Notes: a model not told the origin generated them from the letters alone. Numbered from the stretch's first letter, positions 8,533 to 18,544 are shown. The stretch: DNA of 64,000 nucleotides from Polynucleobacter sp. MG-6-Vaara-E2 (GCF_018687695.1 NZ_CP061303.1:1815847-1879846), one strand, 5' to 3'. A program made the numbers and translations.

Positions 8533-10048
8533 AACGAACTATTTAAAGAAAATTTTATCGGCTCGCGTCTATGACGTGGCCAGAGAAACGGAACTACAGC
8601 TAGCCCCTGAACTGACTAAGCGCTTGGGCAACCAGATTCTGCTCAAAAGGGAAGACAACCAGCCGGTTTTCTCCTTCAAACTCCGTGGCGCCTACAACAA
8701 AATGGCCCATTTACCCCAAGAAGCCCTAAAACGGGGGGTGATTGCCGCCTCTGCAGGTAATCATGCCCAGGGAGTTGCTCTGTCAGCAGCCAAAATGAAA
8801 TGCAAGGCCGTCATCGTGATGCCGGTCACGACACCAAGCGTCAAAATTGATGCTGTCAAGGCCAGAGGAGGCTCTTGGGTCGAAATCATTCTTCACGGCG
8901 AGTCCTATAGTGATGCCTTCCAACACTCAGAGGTCATTGCTAAAAAACGGGGATTAACTTTTGTTCACCCTTTTGATGATCCTGATGTGATCGCTGGTCA
9001 GGGCACTATCGCCCACGAAATTTTTACTCAATACGAAAAACCCATCGATGCAGTATTCGTAGCAATCGGTGGGGGTGGCCTCATTGCCGGTATAGGTGAA
9101 TACATTAAAGCAGTGAGCCCAAAGACTAAAGTCATTGGCGTTCAAGCATCTGATTCTGATGCCATGAATCAATCACTCAAAGCCAATAAGCGCATTGAGA
9201 TGAAAGATGTTGGTTTGTTTTCAGATGGCACCGCAGTCAAATTGGTTGGCAAAGAAACTTTTCGCATCTGCAAAAAAGTGGTGGATGAAATCATCACTGT
9301 TGATACTGATGAAATCTGCGCTGCAATCAACGACGTGTTTACCGACACCCGCAGCATTCTTGAGCCTGCTGGCGCCCTAGCCATTGCAGGCATGAAGAAG
9401 TATGTAGAGAAAAAGCGCGTTAAGAAGAAAACTTTAGTGGCTGTAGCTTGCGGGGCGAATATGAACTTTAGCCGTCTGCGCTTTGTAGCAGAACGGGCTG
9501 ACGTTGGCGAGTTCCGTGAAGCAGTATTTGCGGTGACCATCCCTGAAGAACGCGGTTCTTTCAAGCGCTTCTGTGAATTGCTCGGCAAACGTAACGTCAC
9601 TGAATTTAACTATCGTATTGGTGATCAAAGCGAAGCACATATTTTTGTGGGTATTAGTACACAAAAAGCTGGCGATAGTGAAGCTATTGCAAAACACTTT
9701 CGCAAAGCAAAATTTGCAACGATTGACCTCACGCATGATGAGTTAGCTAAGTCACACTTACGGCACATGGTTGGCGGGCACTCTGCGCTTGCTAAAGACG
9801 AATTACTCTACCGTTTTGAATTTCCAGAGCGTCCGGGTGCTTTGATGAAATTCCTCACCAGCATGGCACCTAACTGGAATATTAGTTTGTTCCACTACCG
9901 CAACCATGGCGCAGACTACGGTCGTATCTTGGTGGGTATTCAGGTTCCAAAGAATGAGCAAAAAAAATTCCAAAGCTTCTTAGCTACATTGGGCTATCCA
10001 CATTGGGATGAGAGCAATAATCCTGCATATCATTTATTTCTTAAATAA
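8528..10048 (+). CDS. ilvA: IlvA, biosynthetic threonine ammonia-lyase
   Basis: IlvA converts L-threonine to 2-oxobutanoate and ammonia with PLP, the first step of isoleucine synthesis. The 506-residue length fits the biosynthetic type. The PLP lysine is K51 in SFKLRGAYN, the phosphate-binding glycine loop is IGGGGLIAGI (about 180), and residues 330-506 form two ACT-like regulatory domains, the usual site of isoleucine inhibition. The ATG at 8528 is the first possible in-frame start and matches homolog N-termini (YLKKIL.ARVYDVA), but it has no well-placed ribosome site and lies in a hairpin. It heads a short plus-strand run with the nucleotidase and queF (gaps of 12 and 7 bases), divergent from the FAD oxidoreductase. 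Confidence 0.96.
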   Translation: MATNYLKKILSARVYDVARETELQLAPELTKRLGNQILLKREDNQPVFSFKLRGAYNKMAHLPQEALKRGVIAASAGNHAQGVALSAAKMKCKAVIVMPVTTPSVKIDAVKARGGSWVEIILHGESYSDAFQHSEVIAKKRGLTFVHPFDDPDVIAGQGTIAHEIFTQYEKPIDAVFVAIGGGGLIAGIGEYIKAVSPKTKVIGVQASDSDAMNQSLKANKRIEMKDVGLFSDGTAVKLVGKETFRICKKVVDEIITVDTDEICAAINDVFTDTRSILEPAGALAIAGMKKYVEKKRVKKKTLVAVACGANMNFSRLRFVAERADVGEFREAVFAVTIPEERGSFKRFCELLGKRNVTEFNYRIGDQSEAHIFVGISTQKAGDSEAIAKHFRKAKFATIDLTHDELAKSHLRHMVGGHSALAKDELLYRFEFPERPGALMKFLTSMAPNWNISLFHYRNHGADYGRILVGIQVPKNEQKKFQSFLATLGYPHWDESNNPAYHLFLK

Positions 10049-10060
10049 GCCTAAGTAAAG

Positions 10061-10969
10061 ATGTCATATACGCTTACCGGAAAACTCGTTGTCGCGATCT
10101 CTTCGCGCGCCCTGTTTGATTTCGAAGAAGAAAATCGTATCTTCGAATCGACCGATGACAGCGCCTATATGAAGCTACAGCTTGAACGTCTTGGCGAAGC
10201 TGCTCAAAAAGGGGTGGCATTTCCGCTCGTAAAAAAACTCCTCGCTTTTAATGAAGAAGGTGAGCAGCGCGTTGAAGTGGTCATCCTCTCTCGTAATGAT
10301 CCCGTCAGTGGCTTACGTGTATTCCGCTCCGCAGAGCATCACGGTTTACATCTAGAGCGTGGTGTTTTTACTAGAGGCCGTCCACCCTACCATTACTTAC
10401 GCTCACTGCATGCCAATCTCTTTCTGTCTGCAAACGAAGATGACGTCAGAGCGACGATTGATGCAGGCTTCCCAGCAGCACGCGTTTACCCAGAGTCGAG
10501 TAAAACTGCTGAATCACATCCAAATGAAATCCGCATTGCCTTTGACGGAGACGCAGTACTCTTCTCCGATGAAGCAGAACAAATTTTTCAGAAAAAAGGT
10601 TTGGAGGCTTTTGTAGATCACGAGAGCAAAAAAGTCGATATTCCCCTGCCTCCTGGCCCATTCAAGCCTCTGCTCGAAGCCTTACACAGACTGCAACGCT
10701 CCACCAGCGAAAACGGTATGCGTATTCGCACTGCATTAGTCACCGCACGCTCCGCCCCAGCACACGAACGCGCCATTCGCACCCTGATGGCATGGGGCAT
10801 TGATGTCGATGAAGCCATGTTCTTAGGCGGCTTATCAAAGAGTGAATTTCTCAAAGAATTTGAACCGGACTTTTTCTTTGATGATCAAACCGGCCACTGC
10901 CAATCTGCTGCGTCGGTCGCACCAACCGGCCATGTTGTCTCAGGCGTTTCTAACAAACCTAAGAAGTAA
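10061..10969 (+). CDS. 5'-nucleotidase (cytosolic 5'-nucleotidase 1-like)
   Basis: The 302-residue protein matches the bacterial relatives of cytosolic 5'-nucleotidase type 1, which hydrolyse nucleoside 5'-monophosphates. Seen motifs are the N-terminal LVVAISSRALFDFEEENRI, FDGDAVLFSDEAE (161-173, a HAD-like acidic motif), VALVTARSAPAHERAIRTL-like segment near 240, and FLGGLSKSEFL followed by FFDDQTGH near the C-terminus. It starts 12 bases after the ilvA stop and ends 7 bases before queF, so it is probably co-transcribed. No signal peptide is visible, so it should act in the cytoplasm. Exact substrate preference is not readable. Confidence 0.87.
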   Translation: MSYTLTGKLVVAISSRALFDFEEENRIFESTDDSAYMKLQLERLGEAAQKGVAFPLVKKLLAFNEEGEQRVEVVILSRNDPVSGLRVFRSAEHHGLHLERGVFTRGRPPYHYLRSLHANLFLSANEDDVRATIDAGFPAARVYPESSKTAESHPNEIRIAFDGDAVLFSDEAEQIFQKKGLEAFVDHESKKVDIPLPPGPFKPLLEALHRLQRSTSENGMRIRTALVTARSAPAHERAIRTLMAWGIDVDEAMFLGGLSKSEFLKEFEPDFFFDDQTGHCQSAASVAPTGHVVSGVSNKPKK

Positions 10970-10976
10970 ATACTCA

Positions 10977-11804
10977 ATGGCAACACTACCGCTCGGGCAA
11001 TCAACACAATATCCAGATCAATATGATCCAAGCTTATTGTTTCCAATTCCAAGATCAGAAAATCGCAAGAAGTTAGGTCTTAAAGAGGGTCAGACATTGC
11101 CGTTTGTTGGTGTTGATATTTGGAACGCCTTTGAGCTCAGCTGGCTCAACTCAAAAGGTAAGCCTCAAATTGCATTAGCGGAGTTTCAGATACCCGCCGA
11201 CTCACCAAACATGATTGAGTCGAAGTCTTTTAAGTTATATCTCAATAGCCTTAACAGCGCCCGCTTTGAAAACGAGAGCGAAGTTAAAGAAAGAATAATC
11301 TCTGATTTATCAGCAGTAGCTGGTAGTAAGGTAACCACCCGCATCAACCCAACTGAGGCTATCTCCAAAACAGGAATGCAAGAAATGGGTGGCATCCTGA
11401 TGGATCGGCTAGATATTGAAGTAGACCCAAACTTACCCGCAGATCCAAGTCTGCTGGGCGTAAATAAATCCTTTGGCCCCATTGAGCAGTGCCTCGTTTC
11501 ACACCTGCTGAAATCAAACTGTCCGGTTACTGGACAACCCGACTGGGCAAGCGTACAAATTCGCTACCAAGGAAGGCCTATATTGGAGGAAGGTTTATTG
11601 CGCTATCTGATTGGGTTTAGACAATTAGGTGAGTTTCATGAGCATTGCGTAGAAACAATCTTTACCGACATCAAGCGTGAATGCAAACCTGAAAAACTAT
11701 CTGTGTATGCGCGCTATACGAGACGCGGCGGCTTAGATATCAATCCATTTCGCACAGATCACAGCTCGCCTTGGCCTGAAAATATTCGGCACGCGAGACA
11801 ATAA
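10977..11804 (+). CDS. queF: QueF, NADPH-dependent preQ0 reductase
   Basis: QueF reduces 7-cyano-7-deazaguanine (preQ0) to preQ1 in queuosine tRNA modification. The 275-residue length fits the long (E. coli-type) tandem T-fold form. The catalytic cysteine C182 and the aspartate D189 are in NCPVTGQPDW, and ESKSFKLYLNS carries the substrate-binding glutamate. I use the ATG at 10977 (MATLPLGQST), seven bases after the nucleotidase stop; the longer in-frame extension back to 10842 overlaps the nucleotidase and has no family resemblance. A bidirectional terminator follows between queF and ssb. No preQ1 riboswitch is evident upstream. Confidence 0.96.
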   Translation: MATLPLGQSTQYPDQYDPSLLFPIPRSENRKKLGLKEGQTLPFVGVDIWNAFELSWLNSKGKPQIALAEFQIPADSPNMIESKSFKLYLNSLNSARFENESEVKERIISDLSAVAGSKVTTRINPTEAISKTGMQEMGGILMDRLDIEVDPNLPADPSLLGVNKSFGPIEQCLVSHLLKSNCPVTGQPDWASVQIRYQGRPILEEGLLRYLIGFRQLGEFHEHCVETIFTDIKRECKPEKLSVYARYTRRGGLDINPFRTDHSSPWPENIRHARQ

Positions 11805-11826
11805 ATACTGAATGAGTAGTCAAAGA

Positions 11827-11860
11827 AAAACCCCTTGTAGGCAATCCTAGAAGGGGTTTT
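11827..11860. terminator. Bidirectional terminator between queF and ssb
   Basis: AAAACCCCTT (11827-11836) pairs with AAGGGGTTTT (11851-11860), and the inner TAGG/CCTA can extend the stem around a short CAAT loop. A-tracts and T-tracts on both sides make it able to stop transcription of queF (plus) and of ssb (minus). Confidence 0.85.
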
Positions 11861-11880
11861 GTTATTGCGATAGCTGTTGA

Positions 11881-12336
11881 TTAGAACGGAATATCGTCGT
11901 CCATTGCACCAAGCGATGCGGCATTAGATGATGCTGGAGCAGATTGCTCAGCCGGCTTTGAGCGGCTATAACTCTCACCACCATCACCACTTCCACCTAC
12001 TGGCTTGCCACCAAGCATTTGCATGGTTTCTGCAACGATCTCCGTGGAGTATTTTTCTTGGCCACTAGCATCAGTCCATTTGCGAGTACGCAAACGTCCT
12101 TCAACGTAAACCTGTGAACCTTTTTTGAGGTATTGACCAGCGATCTCTGCAAGCTTGCCAAAGAATGCAACACGATGCCACTCTGTGGTTTCTTTCATTT
12201 CGCCAGTTTGCTTATCTTTGTAGCGATCAGATGTTGCTACTGAAATATTTGTAACAGCGTCGCCGCTTGGCATGTAACGCGTCTCTGGATCACGTCCTAC
12301 GTTACCTACGATGATGACCTTATTTACCGAAGCCAT
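11881..12336 (-). CDS. ssb: Single-stranded DNA-binding protein
   Basis: SSB coats single-stranded DNA in replication, repair and recombination. The 151-residue protein begins MASVNKVIIVGNVGRDPETRYM, has the OB fold over about residues 4-108, a Gly/Ser-rich linker (GSGDGGESYSRSKPAEQ), and ends in the acidic protein-interaction tail MDDDIPF. The ribosome site GGGAG precedes the ATG. It lies next to the MFS transporter and uvrA, a neighbourhood common in proteobacteria. I did not see a LexA-type box upstream, so SOS control is not supported from the sequence. Confidence 0.97.
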   Translation of the reverse strand: MASVNKVIIVGNVGRDPETRYMPSGDAVTNISVATSDRYKDKQTGEMKETTEWHRVAFFGKLAEIAGQYLKKGSQVYVEGRLRTRKWTDASGQEKYSTEIVAETMQMLGGKPVGGSGDGGESYSRSKPAEQSAPASSNAASLGAMDDDIPF

Positions 12337-12416
12337 GTTGTCTCCCGAAGAAAATTACTACTGTTATTACTGCTAAAAATAAACTGCTCGCTTGAATTTA
12401 ATCTATGAAGCTGCGG

Positions 12417-13601
12417 TTATGTCTTTGTGGCTACATCCTTTGATTCTGCTGCTCTCGCTGGCATTTCACCCATCGACCAAGCAATTATAAGCCAGCAAAC
12501 TAAGAGAGCTGCGCCCATCGCAAAGACCGATAAATCACCATGGCTATCCATTAAGTAGCCTCCAACGGCAGCTCCAGAAAACAGTCCGATGGACTGTGTG
12601 GTGTTGTAAATACCTAGGGCTGTGCCTTTTGATTCTTTTGCAAAACGCGACACCAAGGATGGTTGTAAAGCTTCTAATAAATTAAATCCTACGAAATACA
12701 CCAATAGCGCAATAGCAATTGAAGTAATGGATGATGTATTGGTAAATAAAATTTCTGCAAGCAATAGCAATACGATCGCAAATAAAAGAATGGTGCGCAA
12801 CTTTTGCTTCTTCTCGCCGTAAATAATGGCAGGGGCCATGAAGACAAATGACAACAAAACCACTGGCAAATAAATTTCCCAATGGGATGAAAGAGGCAAT
12901 CCAGCTTGAACCAATAATCTTGGGACCACTAAGAACATGGCCACTTGAGTTGCATGCAATACAAAAACACCCAGATTTAATCGCATCAGTTCTGGACGAA
13001 AGAAAACCTCTTTCAAATAGGCTTGTTGAACTTTAGCCTCTGGCTTGTTAGTAGGTAAAACGTAGTAAGTCACAAACATCGCTATCACACCAAGAATCGC
13101 CAGGATGAAAAAAATTCCGCTCAAACTAATGACTCGATAAATAGGCGCTGCAATCACCAATGACAAAGCAAATGACAAGGCAATACTGCCGCCTACCAAA
13201 GCCATAGCGCGAGTACGCACCTGCTCACGGGTTAAGTCTGCCACCCAAGCTGAGATCGCGGCCGAAACGGCACCAGCACCCATGACCCCGCGCCCAATCG
13301 CAATCCACAACAAGTCATCTTTGGCCGCGCAGATCAGCGCCCCAGCCACAAACAGGGATAAGCCCCATAAAACCACCGGTTTACGGCCAATCCGATCGGA
13401 AAGGCGACCCAAAGGGATGTAAAAGCAAGCCTGAACAATATTGAAGATTCCGAGGGTCAAGCCCACCCAAAGAGCGTGCTCGCCACCTGGCAAGCCCCGC
13501 GCATGAATGCTAAAGACTGGCAAGAGCAAGAACAAGCCCAGCATTCGGAGGCCAAAGATGCCCGCTAAGGCCAGAGTAGATCGGAGTTCAGAAGAATTCA
13601 T
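12417..13601 (-). CDS. Major facilitator superfamily transporter
   Basis: The 394-residue protein has about 12 hydrophobic segments and the MFS signature between TM2 and TM3 (PLGRLSDRIGRKPVVLWGL, about residues 62-80). The substrate is not evident; the subfamily resembles drug/metabolite exporters of the MFS-1 type that sit between ssb and uvrA in many betaproteobacteria. The ATG at 13601 is 37 bases from the divergent uvrA ATG, so the two promoters must share or overlap a very short spacer. It is followed 80 bases later by ssb on the same strand. Confidence 0.85.
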   Translation of the reverse strand: MNSSELRSTLALAGIFGLRMLGLFLLLPVFSIHARGLPGGEHALWVGLTLGIFNIVQACFYIPLGRLSDRIGRKPVVLWGLSLFVAGALICAAKDDLLWIAIGRGVMGAGAVSAAISAWVADLTREQVRTRAMALVGGSIALSFALSLVIAAPIYRVISLSGIFFILAILGVIAMFVTYYVLPTNKPEAKVQQAYLKEVFFRPELMRLNLGVFVLHATQVAMFLVVPRLLVQAGLPLSSHWEIYLPVVLLSFVFMAPAIIYGEKKQKLRTILLFAIVLLLLAEILFTNTSSITSIAIALLVYFVGFNLLEALQPSLVSRFAKESKGTALGIYNTTQSIGLFSGAAVGGYLMDSHGDLSVFAMGAALLVCWLIIAWSMGEMPARAAESKDVATKT

Positions 13602-13638
13602 GGGAAAGAGCTATATTAACAAGTTACGCTAAAAAATC

Positions 13639-16527
13639 ATGAATAACGAAATCAAGATCCGCGGTGCTCGCACCCACAACCTCAAAAACATCAATCTAGA
13701 TATCCCTAGAGAGAAACTTGTCGTCCTGACTGGCTTATCCGGTTCCGGCAAAAGCTCATTGGCTTTCGATACGCTCTACGCCGAAGGTCAGCGTCGCTAT
13801 GTTGAGTCCCTCTCTGCATACGCGCGTCAATTTTTGCAGTTAATGGAAAAACCGGATGTCGATACGATCGAAGGTCTGTCACCGGCAATCTCGATTGAGC
13901 AAAAAGCTACGAGCCATAACCCACGCTCTACCGTTGGTACTGTTACTGAGATTCATGATTACCTACGTCTACTCTTTGCGCGTGCTGGCACACCACACTG
14001 CCCAGATCATGATCTTCCATTAGAGGCACAAAGTGTTTCACAAATGGTCGATACCGTGCTGTCTATGCCGGAAGATACAAAATTAATGATTCTTGCACCA
14101 GTTGTGAGTGAGCGCAAAGGTGAATTCGTTGATCTCTTCCAAGACCTGCAGGCACAAGGCTTTGTGCGCTTTCGAGTGCGCTCTGGCGGCGGCACAGCGA
14201 ACGTCGCTAAAGCAGAAATTTTTGAAGTTGATCAGTTGCCTGCACTAAAGAAAAACGATAAACACTCAATCGAAGTGGTTGTAGATCGCATTAAAGTACG
14301 ACCTGATATTCAACAACGTCTTGCAGAATCTTTTGAGACAGCCTTACGTCTTGCCGATGGTAAAGCCATGATTGTAGATATGGATACTGGTAAAGAGATG
14401 ATTTTCTCTAGCAAGTTCGCTTGCCCAGTTTGCTCATATTCATTGCAAGAACTAGAGCCTCGCCTCTTCTCCTTTAACAATCCTATGGGGGCATGCCCAT
14501 CTTGTGATGGCCTGGGGCATCAATCGTTCTTCGATCCAAAGCGCATCGTGGCACATCCTGACTTATCGCTAGCTTCTGGAGCAATTAAAGGCTGGGATCG
14601 TCGCAATCAGTTCTACTTCAAGCTATTGCAGACCCTCGCTAAGCATGGTGGCTTTGATGTAGAAAAGCCTTTTGAATCGCTCTCCAAAAAACAACAAGAC
14701 CTCATCTTGTTAGGCTCTGGAGATGTGACGATTCCTTTTGAATACATCAATGAGCGTGGCAAGAACAGTATCCGCCAACATGCGTTTGAAGGCATTGTGG
14801 CTAATTTTGAACGTCGCTACCGCGAAACAGACTCCGTCACCGTGCGTGAGGAACTTGCACGCTATCAAAATATTCAAACTTGTCCAGAATGCAATGGCAG
14901 TCGTTTACGCAAAGAAGCGCGCTTCGTTAAAGTGGGCGAGAAAAAACAATCTCGCGCTATTTATGAGATCAGCGCATTACCACTCAAAGAAGCAAAAGAA
15001 TATTTCGAGGCGCTTGAACTTAAAGGCGCCAAAAGAGAAATCGCAGACAAGATTGTTAAAGAGATCAGCGCTCGCCTACGCTTTCTTAATGACGTTGGAC
15101 TCGACTACCTCTCGCTCGAACGTAGCGCCGATACTCTGTCCGGTGGTGAAGCCCAGCGTATCCGCCTAGCAAGCCAGATTGGCTCAGGTTTAACTGGCGT
15201 CATGTACGTTTTAGATGAGCCCTCGATTGGCTTGCATCAACGTGATAACGATCGCCTTATCGGCACACTCAAACACTTACGTGATTTAGGCAACAGTGTG
15301 CTAGTGGTTGAGCATGATGAGGACATGATCCGAGCATCTGACTGGGTGATCGATATCGGTCCTGGCGCCGGTGTTCATGGCGGTGAAATTGTTGCTGAAG
15401 GTACACCTGCCGAAGTTGAAGCCAATCCAAAATCACTCACGGGCGCATACCTCTCTGGTCGCGAAGCAATCGCAGTTCCAGAAAAACGTATTCCAGTAAG
15501 CGATCGCTTCTTGGAAATCATCGGCGCGCGCGGTAATAATTTGCAGTCCGTCCATGCAAAGATCCCCGTTGGCTTACTGACCTGCGTTACTGGTGTTTCA
15601 GGTTCCGGTAAATCCACCCTCATTAATGACACACTGCATCATGCAGTAGCACAGCATCTATATGGCTCTAACGCAGAACCAGCTGCACATGACTCCATCA
15701 AAGGGTTAGAGCATTTTGATAAGGTCATTAGTGTTGACCAATCACCGATTGGTAGAACCCCACGCTCCAACCCAGCCACATATACCGGACTATTTACTCC
15801 GATTCGCGAACTATTTGCGGGCGTTCCGGCCGCACGTGAGCGTGGTTATGAAGCTGGTCGGTTCTCCTTTAACGTCAAAGGGGGTCGTTGCGATTCCTGC
15901 GAAGGTGATGGTGTCCTTAAAGTAGAAATGCACTTCTTGCCAGATGTTTATGTGCCCTGTGATGTGTGTCATGGAAAACGTTACAACCGTGAGACGCTTG
16001 ACATTCGCTACAAGGGAAAGAATATTCACGAAGTACTCTCGATGACAATCGAGCAGGCTCATGAATTCTTTGAAGCTGTACCGGTAGTTAAACGCAAACT
16101 CAAAACATTATTAGATGTTGGCTTGGGTTATGTGAAGCTCGGACAAAGTGCAACCACACTCTCTGGTGGTGAAGCCCAGCGTGTGAAGTTATCGCTTGAG
16201 CTCTCTAAACGCGATACCGGCAGAACCCTATACATTCTTGATGAACCTACTACTGGCTTGCACTTCCATGACATTCAATTGTTGCTGACAGTAATTCAAA
16301 CACTAAAGAAGCAAGGTAATACGATCGTCATCATCGAGCACAACTTAGATGTGATTAAGACTGCGGATTGGATTATTGATTTAGGCCCTAAAGGCGGCGC
16401 TGGGGGTGGCCAGATCATTGCCACCGGAACACCAGAGGATGTTGCCAAGAATGAAGTGAGCTTTACTGGACATTACCTAGCACCATTACTCACTCGCAAG
16501 CCGGTTGCCATTAAGAAAAAGAAATAA
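13639..16527 (+). CDS. uvrA: UvrA, excinuclease ABC subunit A
   Basis: UvrA recognises DNA damage with UvrB in nucleotide excision repair. The 962-residue protein is full length. Two ABC ATPase halves are visible: Walker A GLSGSGKSS near residue 31 and GVSGSGKST near 654, and two signatures LSGGEAQRI and LSGGEAQRV. Zinc-binding cysteine pairs appear at CPVC...CPSC (about 258-290), CPEC (near 415) and CDSC...CDVC (about 750-780). The ATG at 13639 lacks a strong ribosome site. The short divergent spacer with the MFS gene shows no recognisable CTGT-N8-ACAG LexA box. The stop is 23 bases from the convergent CPA2 antiporter stop. Confidence 0.98.
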   Translation: MNNEIKIRGARTHNLKNINLDIPREKLVVLTGLSGSGKSSLAFDTLYAEGQRRYVESLSAYARQFLQLMEKPDVDTIEGLSPAISIEQKATSHNPRSTVGTVTEIHDYLRLLFARAGTPHCPDHDLPLEAQSVSQMVDTVLSMPEDTKLMILAPVVSERKGEFVDLFQDLQAQGFVRFRVRSGGGTANVAKAEIFEVDQLPALKKNDKHSIEVVVDRIKVRPDIQQRLAESFETALRLADGKAMIVDMDTGKEMIFSSKFACPVCSYSLQELEPRLFSFNNPMGACPSCDGLGHQSFFDPKRIVAHPDLSLASGAIKGWDRRNQFYFKLLQTLAKHGGFDVEKPFESLSKKQQDLILLGSGDVTIPFEYINERGKNSIRQHAFEGIVANFERRYRETDSVTVREELARYQNIQTCPECNGSRLRKEARFVKVGEKKQSRAIYEISALPLKEAKEYFEALELKGAKREIADKIVKEISARLRFLNDVGLDYLSLERSADTLSGGEAQRIRLASQIGSGLTGVMYVLDEPSIGLHQRDNDRLIGTLKHLRDLGNSVLVVEHDEDMIRASDWVIDIGPGAGVHGGEIVAEGTPAEVEANPKSLTGAYLSGREAIAVPEKRIPVSDRFLEIIGARGNNLQSVHAKIPVGLLTCVTGVSGSGKSTLINDTLHHAVAQHLYGSNAEPAAHDSIKGLEHFDKVISVDQSPIGRTPRSNPATYTGLFTPIRELFAGVPAARERGYEAGRFSFNVKGGRCDSCEGDGVLKVEMHFLPDVYVPCDVCHGKRYNRETLDIRYKGKNIHEVLSMTIEQAHEFFEAVPVVKRKLKTLLDVGLGYVKLGQSATTLSGGEAQRVKLSLELSKRDTGRTLYILDEPTTGLHFHDIQLLLTVIQTLKKQGNTIVIIEHNLDVIKTADWIIDLGPKGGAGGGQIIATGTPEDVAKNEVSFTGHYLAPLLTRKPVAIKKKK

Positions 16528-16550
16528 TCAAAACAACGATTAGAAAAGTC

Positions 16551-18533
16551 TCAGAGTAATTTAGCTTCAGCCAAGTCAGTGGCTTCTGAATTACCTGAGA
16601 TCACCAAAATATCATTGGCCTCCAGAATCAACTCGGGCGTTAACGCCAGCTTAACGTAATCTGCATTACGCCCCTTACGGCGTACCGCCTGGACACTCAC
16701 ACCCTCATTTTCAAGATGAAGCTCACCTAAAGTTTTACCAACTGCTTGAGAATTCGGAAGTAAGGTAATGGAATGTAAACGCCAGGATTCATTTGAGCCA
16801 AAGTCGTCATCACCCGCACCCCGGAAGTAACCCCTTAGCAAGCTATAGCGCTCCTCACGTGCAGTAGTAATTCGGCGAACTACCTTACGCATAGGCACGC
16901 CCATGATGAGTAAGACATGTGACGCAATCATTAGACTGCCCTCAATCAATTCAGGAACTACTTCAGTAGCGCCAGCCGCCTGTAATTTAGCAATATCTGC
17001 ATCGTCTCTTGTGCGAACCAATACTGTCATTCCGGGACGCAATCTTTCAACTTGATGAAGTACGCGTAAGCTCGCCACAGTATCTGCATAGGTAATCACC
17101 ACAGTCTTTGCTCTTGAGAGACCAGCGGCAACTAAATAATTTTCACGGCTAGCATCGCCATACACAACGTTATCACCAGCCGCAGCTGCTTCTTTAACGC
17201 GATCAGGATCAAGATCTAAAGCAATATAGGGAATCTTTTCTTGATCCAGCATACGCGCCAAACTTTGCCCTGATCGACCAAAACCACAAATGATCACGTG
17301 ATTTTCATTACGTACACTCTTTGCGGCAACGCGCGTCAAAGCAAGAGATTGCAATAACCACTCATTACTTGAAAAACGCATTGCAATGCGATCACTATGT
17401 TCAACTAGGAATGGTGCACAGAACATCGAGAGCAGCATAGCTGCCAGAATAGCTTGACTCAGCACTGGGTCAATCAAATCTAAGCCATCAATCTGAGTGA
17501 GTAAAACAAATCCGAATTCGCCTGCCTGAGCAAGGCAAAGTCCGGTTCTAATTGAGATGCCGGGGCTAGAGCCAAAGACTCTAGAGAGCAACGCAATCAA
17601 ACCAAATTTAAATACTAAGGGCCCAATTAATAGCGCAACCACTAATAACCACTGCTCGCGGATGACATTAAAGTCCAGTAGCATGCCAATCGTAATAAAG
17701 AAGAGTCCTAACAAGACATCACGGAATGGCTTGACATCTTCCTCAACCTGATGGCGATAGGGTGTTTCAGAAATTAGCATGCCTGCCAAAAATGCACCGA
17801 GCGCCAATGACAAACCAAAATGCTCTGTTAAGCCCGCCATTCCAAGCACGATGAACAAGAGATTCAACATAAATAACTCTTGTGAACGTAGTTTGGCAAC
17901 CAATCTAAACCAGCGGCTCATGAGCGATTGACCAATAAAGAAAATCAAGGTCAGTGCGATCGTAATTTTGATAGAAGCCGCGGTTAATGCAACAAAAAGG
18001 TCTTTGGGATTTTTTCCTAAAGAGGGCAACAAAATTAATAAGAAGACAACCGCTAAATCCTGAAATAACAAAATGCCTACAACGTTGCGACCATGCTCAG
18101 TCTCTAATTCAGATCGATCGGAAATCAACTTCGTCACAATTGCAGTAGACGACATAGCTAACGCACCACCTAGAGCAATGGCAGCTTGCCAAGAGATGGG
18201 ATAAATCCAGTTCATCAAAAGACTGGCCGGAACTGCTAGCAGTATTGTTAGAACAACCTGACTGCCACCAAGGCCGAATACGATGTTTCGCATGGATCGC
18301 AGCTTGTGGAGATTAAATTCCAGCCCGATCGAGAACATTAAGAAAACCACCCCGAATTCAGCCAAATACTTGACTGTGGCTGAGTCATTAGCCAAACCAA
18401 AGGCATGAGGACCAATTAATACGCCAATAGCCAAATAGCCCAAAATAGGGGGTAGGCCAAAATAGCGGAAAATAAGCACTCCGGCAACACCCGAGGCCAG
18501 GAGAATGAGGGTTAATTGAAGGACTGACGGCAT
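16551..18533 (-). CDS. CPA2-family monovalent cation:proton antiporter with RCK domain (KefB type)
   Basis: The 660-residue protein has an N-terminal Na+/H+ exchanger domain with about 12 membrane segments (residues 1-385), a TrkA-N/RCK nucleotide-binding domain (starting HVIICGFGRSGQSLARML, about residue 410) and a TrkA-C domain (about 575-655). These features place it with KefB/KefC/YbaL potassium or sodium efflux antiporters. Ion specificity and glutathione control cannot be told; no KefG/KefF partner is adjacent. Its ATG (18533) is only 11 bases from the divergent kdsD ATG, so its promoter must lie inside kdsD. In many Burkholderiales this gene pairs with kdsD in the same way. Confidence 0.92.
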   Translation of the reverse strand: MPSVLQLTLILLASGVAGVLIFRYFGLPPILGYLAIGVLIGPHAFGLANDSATVKYLAEFGVVFLMFSIGLEFNLHKLRSMRNIVFGLGGSQVVLTILLAVPASLLMNWIYPISWQAAIALGGALAMSSTAIVTKLISDRSELETEHGRNVVGILLFQDLAVVFLLILLPSLGKNPKDLFVALTAASIKITIALTLIFFIGQSLMSRWFRLVAKLRSQELFMLNLLFIVLGMAGLTEHFGLSLALGAFLAGMLISETPYRHQVEEDVKPFRDVLLGLFFITIGMLLDFNVIREQWLLVVALLIGPLVFKFGLIALLSRVFGSSPGISIRTGLCLAQAGEFGFVLLTQIDGLDLIDPVLSQAILAAMLLSMFCAPFLVEHSDRIAMRFSSNEWLLQSLALTRVAAKSVRNENHVIICGFGRSGQSLARMLDQEKIPYIALDLDPDRVKEAAAAGDNVVYGDASRENYLVAAGLSRAKTVVITYADTVASLRVLHQVERLRPGMTVLVRTRDDADIAKLQAAGATEVVPELIEGSLMIASHVLLIMGVPMRKVVRRITTAREERYSLLRGYFRGAGDDDFGSNESWRLHSITLLPNSQAVGKTLGELHLENEGVSVQAVRRKGRNADYVKLALTPELILEANDILVISGNSEATDLAEAKLL

Positions 18534-18544
18534 ATACTTACTTG

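Noticed and set aside
9169..9600. 143-residue antisense frame inside ilvA
   Set aside because: Lies fully opposite a conserved gene; composition (many Ser/Thr/Arg) is typical of an antisense shadow.
10842..10976. 45-residue N-terminal extension of queF
   Set aside because: It overlaps the 5'-nucleotidase gene and does not resemble QueF; the ATG at 10977 fits family length.
13602..13638. Possible LexA/SOS box before uvrA
   Set aside because: The 37-base spacer holds no CTGT-N8-ACAG or similar palindrome; the ssb upstream region also lacks one.
14738..15169. 143-residue plus-strand frame inside uvrA
   Set aside because: Out-of-frame shadow of uvrA with no recognisable domain or ribosome site.
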